DNA from: Bryopsis sp. KO-2023
Lineage: Eukaryota; Chlorophyta; Ulvophyceae; Bryopsidales; Bryopsidaceae
Assembly: GCA_030272585.1 (NCBI GenBank)
Contig: BSYQ01000001.1
Span: 4,030,001 to 4,094,000, forward strand
Direction of reading: 5' to 3'
Length of the DNA stretch: 64,000 nt
This document shows positions 44,876 to 60,100 of the stretch, piece after piece. The position numbers and the translations under genes were made by a program. The notes below the pieces were generated by a model. The model had not been told where the DNA came from and did not search any database. It saw nothing but the letters and a program-made list of their open reading frames with translations. Within the stretch, counting starts at the first letter, position 1, and every line of letters begins with the position of its first letter.

Positions 44876-46918
44876 CTGTTCGAAAATCCAAGCATGTTTT
44901 GGGTTAGCCCAGTCTTTTCACAGAAGTGATCACTTGTGGAGTATTGTGGGGGCCAGTCTGGCACTGCATTCAACAGAACAAGAGTTCATTACAAGGGGTG
45001 TTCGCTCCAACAATCCATTTTCTCTTCAAAGTAGTGCCCATGCGGATGGGGGATAGCTACCCAAAAGGGCAATTCATTTATTCGTCCGCTTGGATTCCAT
45101 CCTATCGAGTGCTCACCCTCCAAACAAGAAGTGGCACACAAAGCAGAATGTTGCAACTCACATCCCAAATCAATATGGGGGCTTTTGCTTCTCGTGGTTG
45201 AACAATAAAAACAAAAAAAAAACTGGCTATCACATCTTCGACCCATTTCGGCAACAATGCACGATCAACCGGACAGATGCCCCGATTTCCAGCGCCGAAC
45301 GAGTTTTAAATACCCTATCTTGACTTGCTTTATCGCCTCCAAAGGGGGTCGAAAAAAAAAAAAAAAACTATTGAAAAATAAAACGAACAATGCTTCCAAT
45401 TCAAGAACCAAGGCACCAATTCGCCCCACCACCATCACCCCCACCCCCCCAAATATGGAAAAAAAGGAAAAATACACACACACACACTCTCTCTCCTCCA
45501 CTAGCAATGCACACATCAAAACGGACCCTGTTGCACCCAGCATTTGAACTTTTCTTTCTCGATTCCCCAGGATCAGCTCTACTGTCATCAAAACCACCCA
45601 CATCCAATTCCTTCCAATCCAGGGCAACACTTCATGGGTCCACCGGCATTATGTTCTTTTTTTTCCCTCCCTACCTCCGATAAATCGACCCACCCACCCC
45701 ATCCAATGCATCTCAAGAAAAAGAACAATGAATCGCAATGCAGCGTATTCCATGTCATGCCATGCTCTCCTTGCAATCGATCGAATAACCTCGTAGCTTT
45801 TCTTTTCTTGTTTTTCCCTTGTTCTTTTTCTTTGTGTATTTCTCTCAATCCATCAAGGGGGTTCCGCTGGTGGGAGTCCCGCTTCCTGGACTCGAGTAGG
45901 AACTGGACCGGCCATCATCACCCGCTAACTGTTTCCTTGAAAATAACACTCAATCAACAAGGGGCAATACAGCAAAAAAAAAAAAAAAAAAGAAAAAGGG
46001 AAAATACTGAGACACTTGCTGAGAATAACACACACACGCACATGCACATGAAGCCACTGTACAATGCTCTTGCTTTTTTTTAAACAAAGTATACATTTTG
46101 CTTGCAATATTGCCTGAAAGTTGTTTCTGAATCGACCCCGACCCGACCCCATCCCCATCCCCATCCCGCCCCACCCCTGCTTGCGACCGCCTACCTATTA
46201 GGATGTCAAAAAACCTACCTAAAACTGATTTTTTTTTATTTTTTTTTATGAACCGAAAATGTCGAGACATAAAAGAACTGTTTCGACATGATACCATGTA
46301 TGTGTGAGCTATACACTTCCATTCAGACTAGGGTCCAGGCAAACACACTTTGGCGGAATTAAACAATTCACTCCCCCACATGCCTTTTCCCCCCTCAAGT
46401 CCCCTATGGTTATGACCCCCATGCATTATATCAGCTGACAAAGGGCTTTGTAAAATCATCCCTTTTCCCTTTCCCAAAAAATTCCCCCCGCCCCCCCGCC
46501 CACCCGCCCCCCCCCTCTCCAGAAAGAAAAAATAAATTTTATAATATAGCAGTTCCCCTCGGGGAGAAAAACAAGATTGAAAAAAAAAAAAAAAAAGCAG
46601 CAGCGAATATCTTACACAGTCGACGATGTCAAAAACCTCTTCCCATCCCCTTTTCCCCCCTTATTGATTTTAGTCAATACCGATACCATACATGTCGAAA
46701 GAAGCATAGATCACAAATACAAAACCAACATTCAAAAACCGTAATATATATATTTATAGAGGCAAGAAACCAAGAAAAAAACAAAAAAAAAAAGAGAAAG
46801 ACGTACACCCCCCCAAAAAAATTTAACAATCCTAACAGAATTTTTTTTTCCCTTTTTTTGGGAGCTGGTCCACAAGATGTCGGGGCAGAAAAAAAGGGGG
46901 GGGGAGGGGATGCATGAA
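44876..46918. other. Intergenic, low-complexity rich, no gene seen
   Basis: Contains A-runs, a CA/CT microsatellite near 45473-45495 and C-rich runs near 46480-46520. The unidentified first exon of the Nudix gene may be in the left part. The right part is 3' flank of the flippase gene. Confidence 0.5.
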
Positions 46919-49900
46919 TTACTCACGTACATGAGCGGAAGGTGCATTTGCTGGTGCACCATTTCGTCGAGCATCGAGCACTGCTGGATCGAGGACGTCC
47001 AGAGCGACCAGCCTCTCTATTTCGGAATCCTTCAGATCGTGTAGAGGTCCATACTTCTGTTCGAATTCCGCGAGAATCATGTTATCATCAGGTCTGAACA
47101 GCCACTTGGCACTCCGCATGTAATACCTGGGCGAACACAAACGAGCTCAAAACAGAAGACTCGAAAAATAAGCAACTTTTTAGCTTGATATGAAGGTGTT
47201 TTCTTCTTCCTTTTCAGATGGAGGACAGCCTAAACTGCCCACAAGTACCCTGTGATCGAAGGAAGCGTTTCCTTCCCCTGAGTTTGCAGCGATTGGATGT
47301 GGAGCAACTCTTTTTTCAAGATTGCATCAACATGCACATAGCACACAAGCAATATTTTTTTTTTGGGGGGGGGTATTACTCATACCTGTATCCAAAAGTC
47401 AGCGTGTATACCGAGAAAATGCACAGCCAGAAGGTCGCCGTATTGAAGACATTCTCCGCAACCCCGTACTGCGACGGATCAAACTGATTTGCAGATCGGC
47501 TGGCATAGGGAAAAGCAATCATGAACGGGTACACCATAACGTAGCTCATCACCCCGAAAAACCAGAACAGAATCGTCCAGTATCTCGCCACCAACATGGC
47601 CTCCAACGTGACAGCTCCCAGCAAAGAAACGAAAATTGTTTTCCCGACAGCCCACAATCCATGGGTGGAGTATTGGCCCGATGCCGAGACGGCAATCCCG
47701 AAGTACGGAATGAAGAAACACACAGCCGCATCGACGAGGCCTTGGAAAACACCGGTTCGCCAGAAAGTCCCCGTGGAGAGGGAGGTGCTGCTGTTGTAGA
47801 TTTGAGGGAACCTGATCAAGATTCGGTCGTCCAAGGGGCGATCCAATAGAGAAAATAGCAGAATCGGCATCGAGGTGAACACGACGTTGTACATTGCTGC
47901 GGAAATATCGTCGATGAGCGTCTGACCTGGATTCACGCACAAATTGGAAGTGCGAAACTGCTCTCTACACACAGGTGGGGCAAAACCCGGAAAGGACTCT
48001 CTCCTTGACCATTTGATGGTGATTTCCTTTTTAAGTAGGATCTATGTATTTTTTGAATCCTTAACATCAAAACCACGAGTGGAAAAATATCTCCGTATGG
48101 AAGCTTGCCCAAACCACTATGAAATGGCACAACGGAAGCATCACATTTTCTCTGGTCTCAGCAGCCATAAGCCGAATTCACTAAACCCCCTCACCAGAAA
48201 AGCCGCAGAAGAACTGATAGTAGATCAGGATGAAGGCAAAAGAGATGTTCTTGAAGAATGAGAACTTGATGAGGCGTGCCAATCGATAGTGCGACATCTG
48301 GCCATGAACCAGCAGCAAGCGAACCAGGAATCGGAACTGTCCGATGGCATAGTCGCTGTTGTTGACGGCCTGCCTCCCCTCTTTTCCAGCGATTCCGATG
48401 CCCACATCTGCAGCTTGGATCATGGCCACATCATTCGCACCATCCCCAATCGACAACATCTTCGTCTGTCAGAGGAAAAAGGGGAAAACAAAATCATATA
48501 CTTGATGGAAAGCGCTCCGAAGCTGTGTCCGCATCACCACCACATGTGCATATTTCCGAATAATGTTTTGTTGTCAGAAATTCCTGCTAGGATGCTGCCC
48601 ACCTTGATTCTCTTGTTTTGCCTTCTGAAGAATCGGGTGATGGGACCACCCCACCCTTTCTCGGCTTTCTTGAGTTCGAACGCTTTCATTATGTTAACAA
48701 TCGCAGCTTTCTGCGATGGTGAGGACCGGCACACCACGACCCCCGAACAGAGGGAACCGAGGAAGGCCAACTTTTCCTCAAACCTCCCTAAATGCAAACA
48801 TCCACACAATTTCATTGAACTGATCGACTGGAGACTGGCACAGGAATCGACAAATGGGATTTTAAGGCTGATCGAGTGGTAAAAAATGCATCGATTTGTT
48901 GAGGGGTCCCTAAAGGCATCAGAATTGGAAACGAGATGGGGGAATTCTCGACATGACATGGGCATACCTAAGATGTGATTCAAGCTTGGTCCATCGACGA
49001 CGAGCTCCACCAATTCCCCCAGGCTCTTTTTCTTCTTTCCTTCCTCGATCAATCGCTCCAAGTTTTGTTTCGCCTCTGGAGTTTGGACAAACCAACCAAA
49101 ATCCTGAATACTTTCTATTGGAAATAGATTAACGTCCAAAAGCACCATAACCCCCCCTCCCCCCACACAGACACATCGAAAATGGAATGAAGGCAAATTA
49201 CCCACCAAAATGATGGTCTGCCTCGAGAATCAACAGGTCCTCCTGCTTCGTGATCAAGCGACAAGAGATTCCGATGTTGATTGCAGTTTCCATTTTGTCT
49301 CCAGTGATCATCCACACCTTCATTCCGGCCATGCGGAACGTTTCGATCGCCATCGGAACGCCATCCTGAGCACAAATCCATTCCCACTCTATTGAAAACC
49401 TCCTTCCATTCCACATCTTGTTTCACAGCACAATTCTGTCAATTTGACCAAAGCCAGGCTTTGTTTTGTTTTGTCTACCAACGCATAGAAAAAAATCTAT
49501 CCACCCCCCCCCTTTTAGCAATTAGCTGCAAAGTGAAATTCAGACATCCCCCATTTTTGGACGGTCTGCGTCTCCAAAACGGAAAAGGAAACGTGTTTTT
49601 CTTTTAAAAATTTTATCTGGCAGGGCTCCTGCTATGATCAGCTACCTGGAGCTTGTCCTCGATCGCAGTGATGCCAACCAACTCAAAATCTTGTTCCAGT
49701 TTTTCGGAAACCCTGTTCATCATATCGTCTCGGTTGGCAGACAGGCTCCCTGCAGCTTCCTGGTATTCTTGATCCCAGAGCTTGTACTCTTCTTCATCCA
49801 GCAATTTTGTTCCTAGCACCAAAGTTCGAAGTCCCTGCATCCGACATCACAACCTCAGTCATGGGACTGTTTGCATTCACTGCAGATGCCACAGCTCCAT

Positions 49901-52900
49901 CATTCAACTTTATCAACCATTGCCATTGTTTTTTTCAGCTTCCAGCCATGGTGGGTTGTCATATTTCGGAAAAAATATGACAGGTCGAAGCTTCCCCAAA
50001 TCGTAACTTTCAATAAAACTCTGATGGAGGCGCTCTTCGAGACGGCAACCATGCAGATCGAGGGATCGATACAATCATGAGAAGTCACCACCGTCAAATC
50101 ACAGGCTGGAACCCACCTGGACAGAGTAATCATAGAGCGTCTGTTTTGCCGTTTCCACCAGTTCGGGTTGCAAGTCCTTCTTCAGCCTCTCCAGCATCAC
50201 ATTGTCGGCCCCCTTGCAGAAGAGTCGAATGGTACCGTCCGCTGCCCTCGCCACCACCGACATCCTCTTCCGGTCGCTGTTGAACTCCATCACGTTCAGA
50301 ATGTCGAACTTCACTTCGATGCCTTGCATGTTCAGGGTGACCCCCGTCATCGTCCGTTCTTTGAATTCGAACCCCAGACTTCGACCGGCTTCCACCAGCG
50401 CCACTTCGTCCGGAGAAGGACCCTGATACACTTTGGAAACGCTGCCGTCGTCAGGATCAGTTCGCTCTTCGATGATCAGGGAATGGCACACGCAGATGTT
50501 GGTCCAAAAATCAACGATGTGCCAGCCCAGGATAACGTCCCCCACATCGCTCCCCATAATGTGCAAACATGCCGCCGGCTTCTCGTTAGTCTCCTTGGAT
50601 TCATCGATCACTTCCAGCTTACCGACGACGCCTTGGGGAGTCGTCGTGCAAAACTCTGATCAAAACAAAATACCATTTTTCCTAAGAAACGAGATACGGG
50701 TTTCTGCTCAGGCATCATCAGCTTTTTCATTCCATCCCGCAATAGAGTCACCAACATCGATTCCGATTTCTGACCAAGCAGTTTAGTCAATCGGAAACCT
50801 AACTCTATATCGCAATCCCCACAATTGCCGTGTTTTGGTTCGTGAGTTTTCCCTGATGTGTAGATGGTGTATGTCTTACCGTTGAGCTCCTTGGACAGGA
50901 CTTGCCTGTCCATGGTCCTCATCTTTCGAATTTTGGGGTTGCTCTCTGGTAAGCTGAGAACATATTCCCTGCTGCCTCCGATGTTCATCAAATTCTTCCA
51001 GAAGGCCTTGTCTTGCAAATGCTTCACGGACTGCAAAACAAAACGAAATGGATATACAAAATTTGAGGGGAGGAAAACAAAATGGAAAAATTAATCAAAT
51101 GAATTGAAGGAACGAACGGGACGAGACAAACCCAATTCGGACATCGGCGGTGAACGGGTTGTTTTCTGTATACTTTCAGCAACATTTGCATCTTTCACGA
51201 GGATTCTTTCTTTTTTTGTTCACTCAGTCAAATTTGAATGGTGCGAACTTGATGCTATTAAAAAATGAACAAATACGAATTGATAAGCAAAAAACATTTT
51301 TTGGGGTACCTTGTACAAGCGTTTGTCAAAATCTTCCAGAGCACGATGTCCATACGTTTCTGGACCCAGCTCTTCCAATCTGGAATGCATTCACACCATA
51401 TTTCAACAACGAACGAAAAAGTACAAAAAATGCATGCACGCATGCATATCCATGGATGAATGAATGAAATTCCTTGAAAGAACTTCCAACCTGAAGTTTG
51501 GCTGCCCATAAACTTGATCCTTGATGCTTATCATCCTCAGTTGCATGTCGTTGCTAGTCAACGTCCCTGTCTTGTCACTAAAAATATACTCCACTTTCCC
51601 GAGGTCCTCGTTGAGATTTGAATTTCTGGCGCGCGCGGGCTCGTCAGGAGACACCATGTTTGGATCATTGTTCACAAATACAAATGCCTGTCGAGAAAAT
51701 TTGTCAAATTAGCCCCCAGAACAAAACAAAACACAAAAAAATAAACCGTTTGCATTTTTGCATATGTTTTTACATTCGTGTATTTGTAAAAATACTTTTG
51801 AGGTTGTCCATCAATCCTTAGAAATATTTTTCCCCAAACATAGTTGAAACAAAAACAAAAAAAGCCACTTTCTTGTATCAAGATGGTTTTTTCCCCTGTT
51901 TTTTCTCTGTTCGCTTCTTTTTTTTCCTTTCCCCTGTTATTTTCGATAACTTGGAGGACAAAGTGGAGGAAAACATGACTAATCGAAATATCACCTGCCA
52001 AAATTTCACGATTTCGATGGTGACGAACAAACTGATCGGAACCATGTAGGACGTCAAAATCCAGAAGGTCAGGAAAACCAGCAGCAGGTAAGTCCCATTG
52101 TTTTCGATGTTTCCTTCCACGAAAACATCGAAAGCCAGAAAATAGCGCTTATCTCCTTCCAGCTCCCTCCAAACGACATTGCCGATGGCCAAAAGCAGAC
52201 AGAGCAAAATCTACCAAACGAACACCCACACACACAAAAAAGATCAGACAAAGTACAAATTTGATTGGTCAGTTTGGACGAGTACTTTGAGTGGGTTTAC
52301 GAACACGCAACAAAATTAAAAAATATTAAATATATTAAAGATATATTATATTATATATTATATTATATTATATATTATATATTATTCAAGGATATTCACC
52401 ATGAAGGGATCGATATTTTTTCCATCGGGACATAGAAGCAGAAAAAAAAATCACAACATTTTTGGTTTGATATTTTTTTTGGGGGGTGATAATCTTTTTT
52501 TTGCCTCACCCCTGATCATTCAAGCATTAGAAGCCCCCCCCCCCAAAAAAAAACTGCCGTGTTTTTTTCCATGAAGGAAAGGAGATCTGAAATAGTCATG
52601 AAGGGTGATTATTACCTGTGCGATGATGAGAAGAGTGATTTGGATGTTCAGAAACCGGTCGAAGGATCCCATTTTCAAAGGTGCACTCGCTGCGTTCATT
52701 TGAATTCTCGACTCTTTTCCCGTATACACTACCAACCCATACACATGCCTGACAAAATGGCCCACACAAAAACGATCACTTTCTTCATTTAAAAACAAGG
52801 TAAAGTAAATGCGTCAACTTTTTGCAAGACTTCCTTGCATGCTTAAAAGTTGGCATCTTTTTTCACCTCAAGAAAAATGTCTGCCAAGTAAAATCACCAA

Positions 52901-55324
52901 CCTGAAAAAACCGATGTGATTTCACTTTTCCCCTCGTCATTCTAAAATAGAAAATTAGTTTAAAAAAAAATCATAATCCATTTAGAAAAGAGTGCAGCAC
53001 ACGTGACCTCAAGTAGGGATGCATAAAAATTGTCAGACAAGGAAAAAATCCTCTGGACGCAATCGTAGCTTTGGTACTTAATTTTTATGAAAAGAACTAC
53101 TGGGCTCACTTGGAGTTTTTAAGGATGGTTCCTCTCAACAGCATTTCACTCATGGAAACAGGGATTTGTTTGTGGCTGGAACCTCCGGTTCCCTCCACAT
53201 GGTCCACGATGAACCTCCCTCTGAATTTGTGCAAATTGCCGTTGGGTTGCTCACACTCCACGCAAGCCGATCGGGTAAACTTGAAATCCTGAGATCACAC
53301 CACCCCTTTTCCTCTTTTAAAAAATAACAAGAAAATACAAAATTCTATCCGATGAGAAAAATTCATCGCATTTAAAATCAAAATACTGTTTGGAAGAAGA
53401 TCCGAGCATTTTTTCTTCTCAATCCATTATCTTTAAACTATCAATAGATTTATTTCTCGACAGATTTTTCCTGGTGAAGCCCCCAGTAAAGCTTCTTTTT
53501 TTTTTTTTTTTTTTTTTGTCTTCCCAAAATTGTTCCCCACCGGTGACTGCGTCGGGTCCAATTCATTCTCCATCCCTGGAATGAGTTTTATGTCGACTGG
53601 CTTTCTGATTTTCAGGTTGGACTCTCCATCCAAATTCGTCGTTCGGATGAAACAGACGTTGTCGCTCAACCCCGTTTGAAGGCATAGAATATCGGCAGGG
53701 AAGAGCTCGTCGTCTTTCACCTTGATGACATCCCCAACTTTGACTTCTTTCCATTTCACCTGCTTTGTTTCCCCTGCAGACCACCACCACATTTTATTCC
53801 TCTCTTTTCTTTTTTTCCTCCCCTTTTTCTGAAAACCCTTAGTTTGCAAGCCCTTAGTTGGAACCACAAGAAAAGCGCCCCCCCCCCCCCCCCTCTTACA
53901 TATTATGGACACTACCTCTCTACCAAGACGAATATTTTTATTAAAAAGTATTTTCATTTTTATTTTATCAAAACGAAATTACTGACCTTTGACCAGATGT
54001 GATGAGGGCAAAAAAAAATATGTACTTTAATATGGCACTGTTTTAGAATTTTTCAGAACTAAAAAATCGTGAAGGAGTTGGTGCAGTTCAAACACACCAA
54101 AAGCCAAAGAGAAAATAAAACAAAACTCAGCGAAATTATTTATTAATTCAATGTGTTTCATGCACAAACCGATATTCTGACGATTTTATTGAAAAAAAAA
54201 TCCTACCCACCTGTATGAGGGTCCACGACAGTGGCGATGCTGTTGTTCGTTTTCCCATCTTCCACGTGCCGTTTTATATCCTCTGCAGCAGCTTTCACTG
54301 CAGAAACTACCAAGACGAACGAAAGGGCCATTGTCGCTCCGACCCCGCTGAAAGGCGAAACCACTTCCCACCAGGACAGTGCAGCCTTGAAGAAAAACAC
54401 ATAACGCATTGACCAGCAGCACAGTTTCAAAAAAAACCTACAAATGATTTTTTGAAGAAAAAAACACTAATTTAAGGGAGGATATAATTACACCCCAACT
54501 TTTTTTCCTTGCAGAATCTGGCATGAATTCAGAAATTCCACGGAAGGCCCATGCGAAATCAAAAAGTGAGTCTATTTATAAAAGTGCTGCAGGATCAAGG
54601 TACCATTACTCAATCTGTAGTATGGATTTCATCCTCCATGTACTTATTCATTTTTATACAACGTTTCTGTTTTTTTAACACAAACCTGTGCAAGAAAATA
54701 GAGATAGGCCACTCTGGAGAACATTTCGAACAGGAAGTAGAAGATGAAGGTGAGGGGATTGTATTTCGAAGTTTTTATTGAGTTGTTCGCCGCTTTCAAG
54801 GGCTCCACTTCGCGGCCATTCAGGTGAACGACCCTGGGTTGTTGTATTTCATCGGGTGGGGCTACGGGCGGTGGCGTCACGCCGGGCTCCTCAGGTGGTG
54901 GCTGCAGGAAAATAAAGTAAAATAAATCCCAAACGAGAAAAAAAAACACAGTGTGAGAGCTTGTTCAAAGAAACCTCGGAAGCAGAAGAGAATGACGAAA
55001 GGAAAACAAGAAACGTCGGGAAAAAAAGGACGTCGGAAAAACGAGATAGAGGGGGTTGAAGAGTTGGGGGGGGGAGCAAGCGCTTTCGAAGGTTGGATGT
55101 TTTCTGCGTTCTGGAGGTACAATGCGCACCGAAACCGGCTCTGCTTGATGGAGCGCCATTCGGCGTGCGCTCTCGACAGCCATGTGTATGGGGTAAGTGG
55201 ACTGTCTGCTGAACTTTTTTTTTTTTTCGCCAGGTCCTCCATTTCCGATACCCCGAACAGTGGAGATAAAACCACCAATCTTTTTCTTCAGGGCCCCCTC
55301 GCCATTGCCGTTGGGTTCTGCCAT
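46919..55324 (-). CDS. P4-type ATPase, aminophospholipid flippase
   Basis: Moves phospholipids from the outer to the cytosolic leaflet, usually with a CDC50 partner. Exons found: first exon from ATG 55324 (3' limit unclear), then 54686-54901, 54211-54385, 53541-53773, 53110-53288, 52616-52748, 51995-52210, 51491-51687, 51310-51379, 50880-51030, 50117-50655, 49646-49834, 49206-49365, 48968-49103, 48603-48787, 48195-48465, 47386-47926, 46919-47126. Landmarks in order: [69 protein letters not shown] of TM4, the phosphorylation site [62 protein letters not shown] and the C-terminal TM bundle. Fully conserved, apparently functional, about 1,200 residues. The subclass is not assigned. Confidence 0.92.
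52317..52386. repeat. AT microsatellite in a flippase intron
   Basis: About 70 bp of imperfect ATATT/TATATTA repeats inside the intron between the exons at 52616-52748 and 51995-52210. Confidence 0.85.
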
Positions 55325-57154
55325 TGCTACAGCCAACCAGGTCTAGAAAAAAAAAGGGATAAAAAAAAACCAAAAAGAAAGGATCTTTCGCGGGTTCAGA
55401 ACAGAGCCCCCTATTTTCGCTATTCGTCTGGGTACTGCTTCAGCAGCAAGGTTTCCCTCTTTCTATTCTTTTTCTGTTTTTTGGGGGAACGTCCAGCAGC
55501 AGCACTCTAGGACGTAAGCTTGGAATACAATCGTTTTGCTGCAAATCATCTGGCACCTTTTCGAGGGGTCACACTTTTGAGAGAAGGTTTCGTGTTCGCT
55601 CCAATTCTGTCCGTTAGGATTATGAGAAGACGAAATTCCCAACTTTTTGTTTTCTTCGTTTTACGCACAAGGTGAAGTCGCTTTATCTTTCCTCCTTTCT
55701 CGCAGCTGCGAACTATGTCTGGGGATTACAATATAATTCATACGATTCGGGGACAGAACTGCGGGTGAGGAGCGCTTACGCCAGATCTGACCTCTGCATC
55801 CATGCAAAATGATCGACCTATCGATAACCGTGCGTTACGACTCGTAACTTACGAGCAGGGGGGCTGCTTTCTTTCTTGTGGGTTTGTCGATTGCATGAAT
55901 GTCTGCAGTTCGAAGGGGGGCATTCTACTGTTTCTGAACTGGTTGTCTTGGGGATCCGTGACACCGCTTCGCGACCGTCCATCAAGTACATGTACATGCA
56001 GCCGCCATTCGTTCTACGCCAAATCCAGAAACTGCCGACGTCTGGCAAAATAGGCAGAAGCGGATTTACGAGGCTCGACTACCCCCTTGTGCCAATCTGG
56101 AAGAGTGAGAGGTTTGGTAGTGCCAGCGAGAAATCAAAGCGGAGTGTCGCCATGAATCAACCGTGAAATGGACCAAAATGGCTTGAAAGTGTGTGGGTTG
56201 AGCGTGCTTCCCGCACGATTCAAGTTCAAGTTATGACTTCCACACACTGGTGTGTTTTTGTCAACAAAATCCTATTTTGGTGAACGTGCGAAAACAACTT
56301 CGAGGTTGGGGTTGGTGCATGAGGATGATGAGAGCTTGTTAGGGGTTGGGCAAATCGATTGCAGTCGATCCCAGCTGGGGATTAGCGAAAGATGGGGTGT
56401 GCACGTGGGCAATACCTCCAAGGTTCTGCATTGGGCTGGAAAGGTCATTGTAACAGCTTATTTTTTGGGGGGAGGGACCTCGCAAGAAACACCCTGCTTT
56501 TGGATTCTACACGAGGGACTGAACAATTTGTTGATGAAGGTTGACTAAATGAACATTGACCAGTATCCTTCCTCCATATTCCCACAAGCACCCATCCTTC
56601 CCGCCAACACTACACAGTTTCTTCCTAGTACCTCTTCAACACACCCGGAACAATCCAATACAGTGAATAACGAACCAAATGAGCCAGCCGCACACCACTT
56701 TTTGTGTTCTACGACAATTTTCGAGTAATTTTACAATTTTTTACAATTTTCATCTTTCCACACTGGCTTTCAATCCTTCACTTTTTCAACATTGTCTGCG
56801 GTTTCAGAAAGTCTGCTAGTTATGAGGTACAACACAACAAAGTGTGTCAAATTGGTGTTGCTGGGTCACAAGCGACATTTCCCCTCAGTGTTACAGATAA
56901 TGAAGTAATATGGGTGGAGTCAGAATATACGGAAAAGTGAAACTGGGTGACTGCTTCACTGCGCAACGAAAATGATGGCCAGAGGCTAGATAGGAAAAAT
57001 CTGACCAATACTTCAGAATATGGTGCTGAGAGTGGGCACCAAGGACAGAAAGATGCAATGTTTACAATATCCTGCGACAAAAAGAATACAAGGCCTCCAA
57101 TTTCAATTTCATGCATCCAATCGTGCCATCCGTTGGGGTGTGCAGTCAAAATTT
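55325..57154. other. Flippase promoter side and TPP2 3' flank, no gene seen
   Basis: About 1.8 kb between two leftward genes. It should hold the flippase promoter and TPP2 3' UTR. Plus-strand frames at 55802-56166 and 56252-56548 are open but lack motifs. Confidence 0.5.
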
Positions 57155-60100
57155 TCAGAATAGCTGAAAGTCTGGTGGGAAGTTGGTGTAAAGAATGCTG
57201 GAGGCCTGCCTCTCCCAGTGGTGCCATCCCAGCTTCCCAAGGTATTCCGATCTCAATTTCCAAAGTTTTTTGTCCAATGATTTTGTCCTGTCGTCCGATG
57301 CCAGGGCACTATCCAATGACTTGATTGCTTCGGCCAACCTACAGGAAAAAGTCGAAACACGAGTTGGCTGCAACAACGAGTTTCAGCAACATCAATACAG
57401 CTTTCGACCATCCAATGACTCATCTCCATGACTGTTTGCAAATCTGCTACGTCCACACTGTGCAAATTGGTGAATACGAGCCTACAATTTTGAAACAGCC
57501 CCCTTTTTGATTTTACCATCGGCATCTGATTCTGCAACCTTTCCCTCAACTCTATGCACATTTTTTGTTCCAACATTTTTTATCAATAATTCAGAACTAC
57601 ATGCCAAACAACATGGTATGCATCTCACCGTCCGGCTTGAGCTTCCCGTTTGGCATGCAAGATCGCATGAGGAGCATCCGAAATGTTAACCCATTTCCCA
57701 AGTTCAACAATCACTTTTTCCACGTCCGCTTGATTTTCCGCTTCCATGTCCAGCAACGCTGTTGCTTTCGCTTTCAGTGCATCAATTATGGCCGTTTCCT
57801 TCTTGCTCATTTCTTTGGACCGCTGGCTTGCTTCTGCTCAGACAAGAAAAATCACACTGAAAAAAAACACGATCAAATCCTCAAATAGATCCTCCCAAGG
57901 AAAATCGACCATAAACCCCACCCACCCCACCCATTCTGGGAAAAATGGCCAGGTCGGAGATATCATTCCATGAACAAATTTTCAACAGGAAACACACCAC
58001 AACCTTTTCCTTCTTCTGGGGTCTTTCTTGCCAAAAACACTGCAAGCTCTGTTTGGTCGATGGCTGACACCACTTCGTCGGCCGCCTTCACGATGTCTGA
58101 CAATCTGCCCTTTCGGTCCTCTTCTTTCAGGGTATCCAGTTTTTTCAACGCTGCCGACAACAAGGGAATGTGGTTTGGGAAATCCTTCTTCAACTCGGCA
58201 AGCAGAGCAGAATAGGCTTCTTCATCCTCAATTACCTTGAGACCCTACGGAGTTTTAAAAAAAATTAAAAAAATTCTCTTCCTTTTTTTAAATGCATGTG
58301 TGTGAGTTTACTTATCTCAGAATTAAAATTCTCTTCTGTTTTTTTACCGGTGTGTTTTTTCCTATTGGGAGGAAAAAAACGAAAGACATATATGGCTGCC
58401 CATATGACAAGAAATCTTCTGAGGAAGAAAAAAAAAGAAAAAAAGAAACAAGAAAGCACGACCGCCACATCTGCTCTCACCAACAATCAGTTATCAGTTC
58501 AACAATTGAAAAACACACTATTAAGAAAAAGGAAAAGAAATAGAGGTGTGAAGTACAGCTACACATGGCTTCAAAATTGAGCTCACCTCAAGGACCTTGA
58601 TCTTTGCATCGCGAACAGCTTCGACGATCTTTTCCTTGGCGTCTTTCTCTTCTGCCTTGTCGCTGTTGTCGTTGTTGGACGAAGGCTTGGCCGGTGGAGT
58701 TGTGTATGTCAAAGCAACACTGGAAGGAGCCGGTCCCTTACCGTTCGTAAGCATCCCCAAATTCATCGTGCCAGTCAGAACAGAACCTGAGGCGGCACAG
58801 TCACATTTCCATCAAGGGAATTCACACTTCTCAAAAACGCACACCACACAAAAGGAACAAAGGACCCTTCACCAAAATGTTGATTTTGGATCGTAAAAGA
58901 AACCTTATCTGGCTGGGTTCTTCCAACGAAGAAAGAAATCCCAACACTGACCATTCATATGCATGTCATAAGACAATCAGCACTCTTCAACCCTGGCGTT
59001 CAGCAACCCTGATTCGAACGATTCCGAGGAAAAAACATTCAAGCACGTGAAGAATGAATGCTTACCGGGGGTGCAGTCCTTCGCCAGATCTTCTGAAGTA
59101 TTTCCCAACACCATGTTCACTGTTTCTCCGACGTACAGCTCCCTTCCTTTGAACTGAGGCCCAGCAGCGACGCAGGCACCCTTGGTGGAGTACACCGGCA
59201 GGGCAACACTCTTTTCCAATTTCCTGATCAAAATCAAGGGCATGGCTTTGAGCTTCTCGAGGAATTCGGGCTTCTCGTGTCTGATCATGGCTTTGATGGT
59301 GTAGTCGCCCTTCTTCAAATCCACCGTCTCTGGATAAATGTCGCTCGATGCAATATACTTCTTGTTCTCGTCGTAAAACATTACGAGTTGGCCTTCCACT
59401 TCTGCGTCGTATACCTGACTGATCCACCACAAGATTGCAAAAAAATTAGCCACACAATAGGATTCTTGATTGGCTCTGGTTTTTATGGATGAGTAATATC
59501 TCTCAGCAGGTCGTTTTCACACGGCTATTGAAACGGCATCAATTGAAACGGTATCAATTGAAACGGTATCCATGGACATCGACACGTACGCCTTCGAATT
59601 ATCTGGCATTTTTTTTTTTGGGGGGGGGGGGGTAAGAAATTGTATATACAGTATACTTAACAAAGCGACCCATCGCCAGTATGAATATTAAAGGAGACAC
59701 TTTAAATTCACGATTGCGAGTACTGATCAAAAGGCTTCGATTGAAATTCTTTCTGCTATTGATTCAAAAGAAGGATTCCTCACGCACAACTGATTTCATT
59801 GGCATTTTGTGGGGCGGGGTCACCCTTTGTTCCCACAATTTCAACATAGATTGTTTCTTGCTTGCTGTCGACGTTTGGTGTGTGCACTAACTTGTTCAGC
59901 ATGGGGAAATTTGCGGTGAATTTTCCTGCTTCAGTGACGGTGAGCTTGTACGAGAGGTTCAACTTGCTGAGGATTCTGGACTCCGGCAAGGAATCCCTTT
60001 CTGCAGAGAAGGGCTCCACCAGAGAATCGGTCGGCCGAAGGGGAATGCAAACGCTGGTCAGCTTTGCATCCGGCTTCACAAATTCTCGACAAATGGGTGC

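Noticed and set aside
57253..57576. 107-codon frame between the last two TPP2 exons
   Set aside because: The 57629 donor joins 57338 in phase and gives the family-typical C-terminus, so the intervening frame is intronic.
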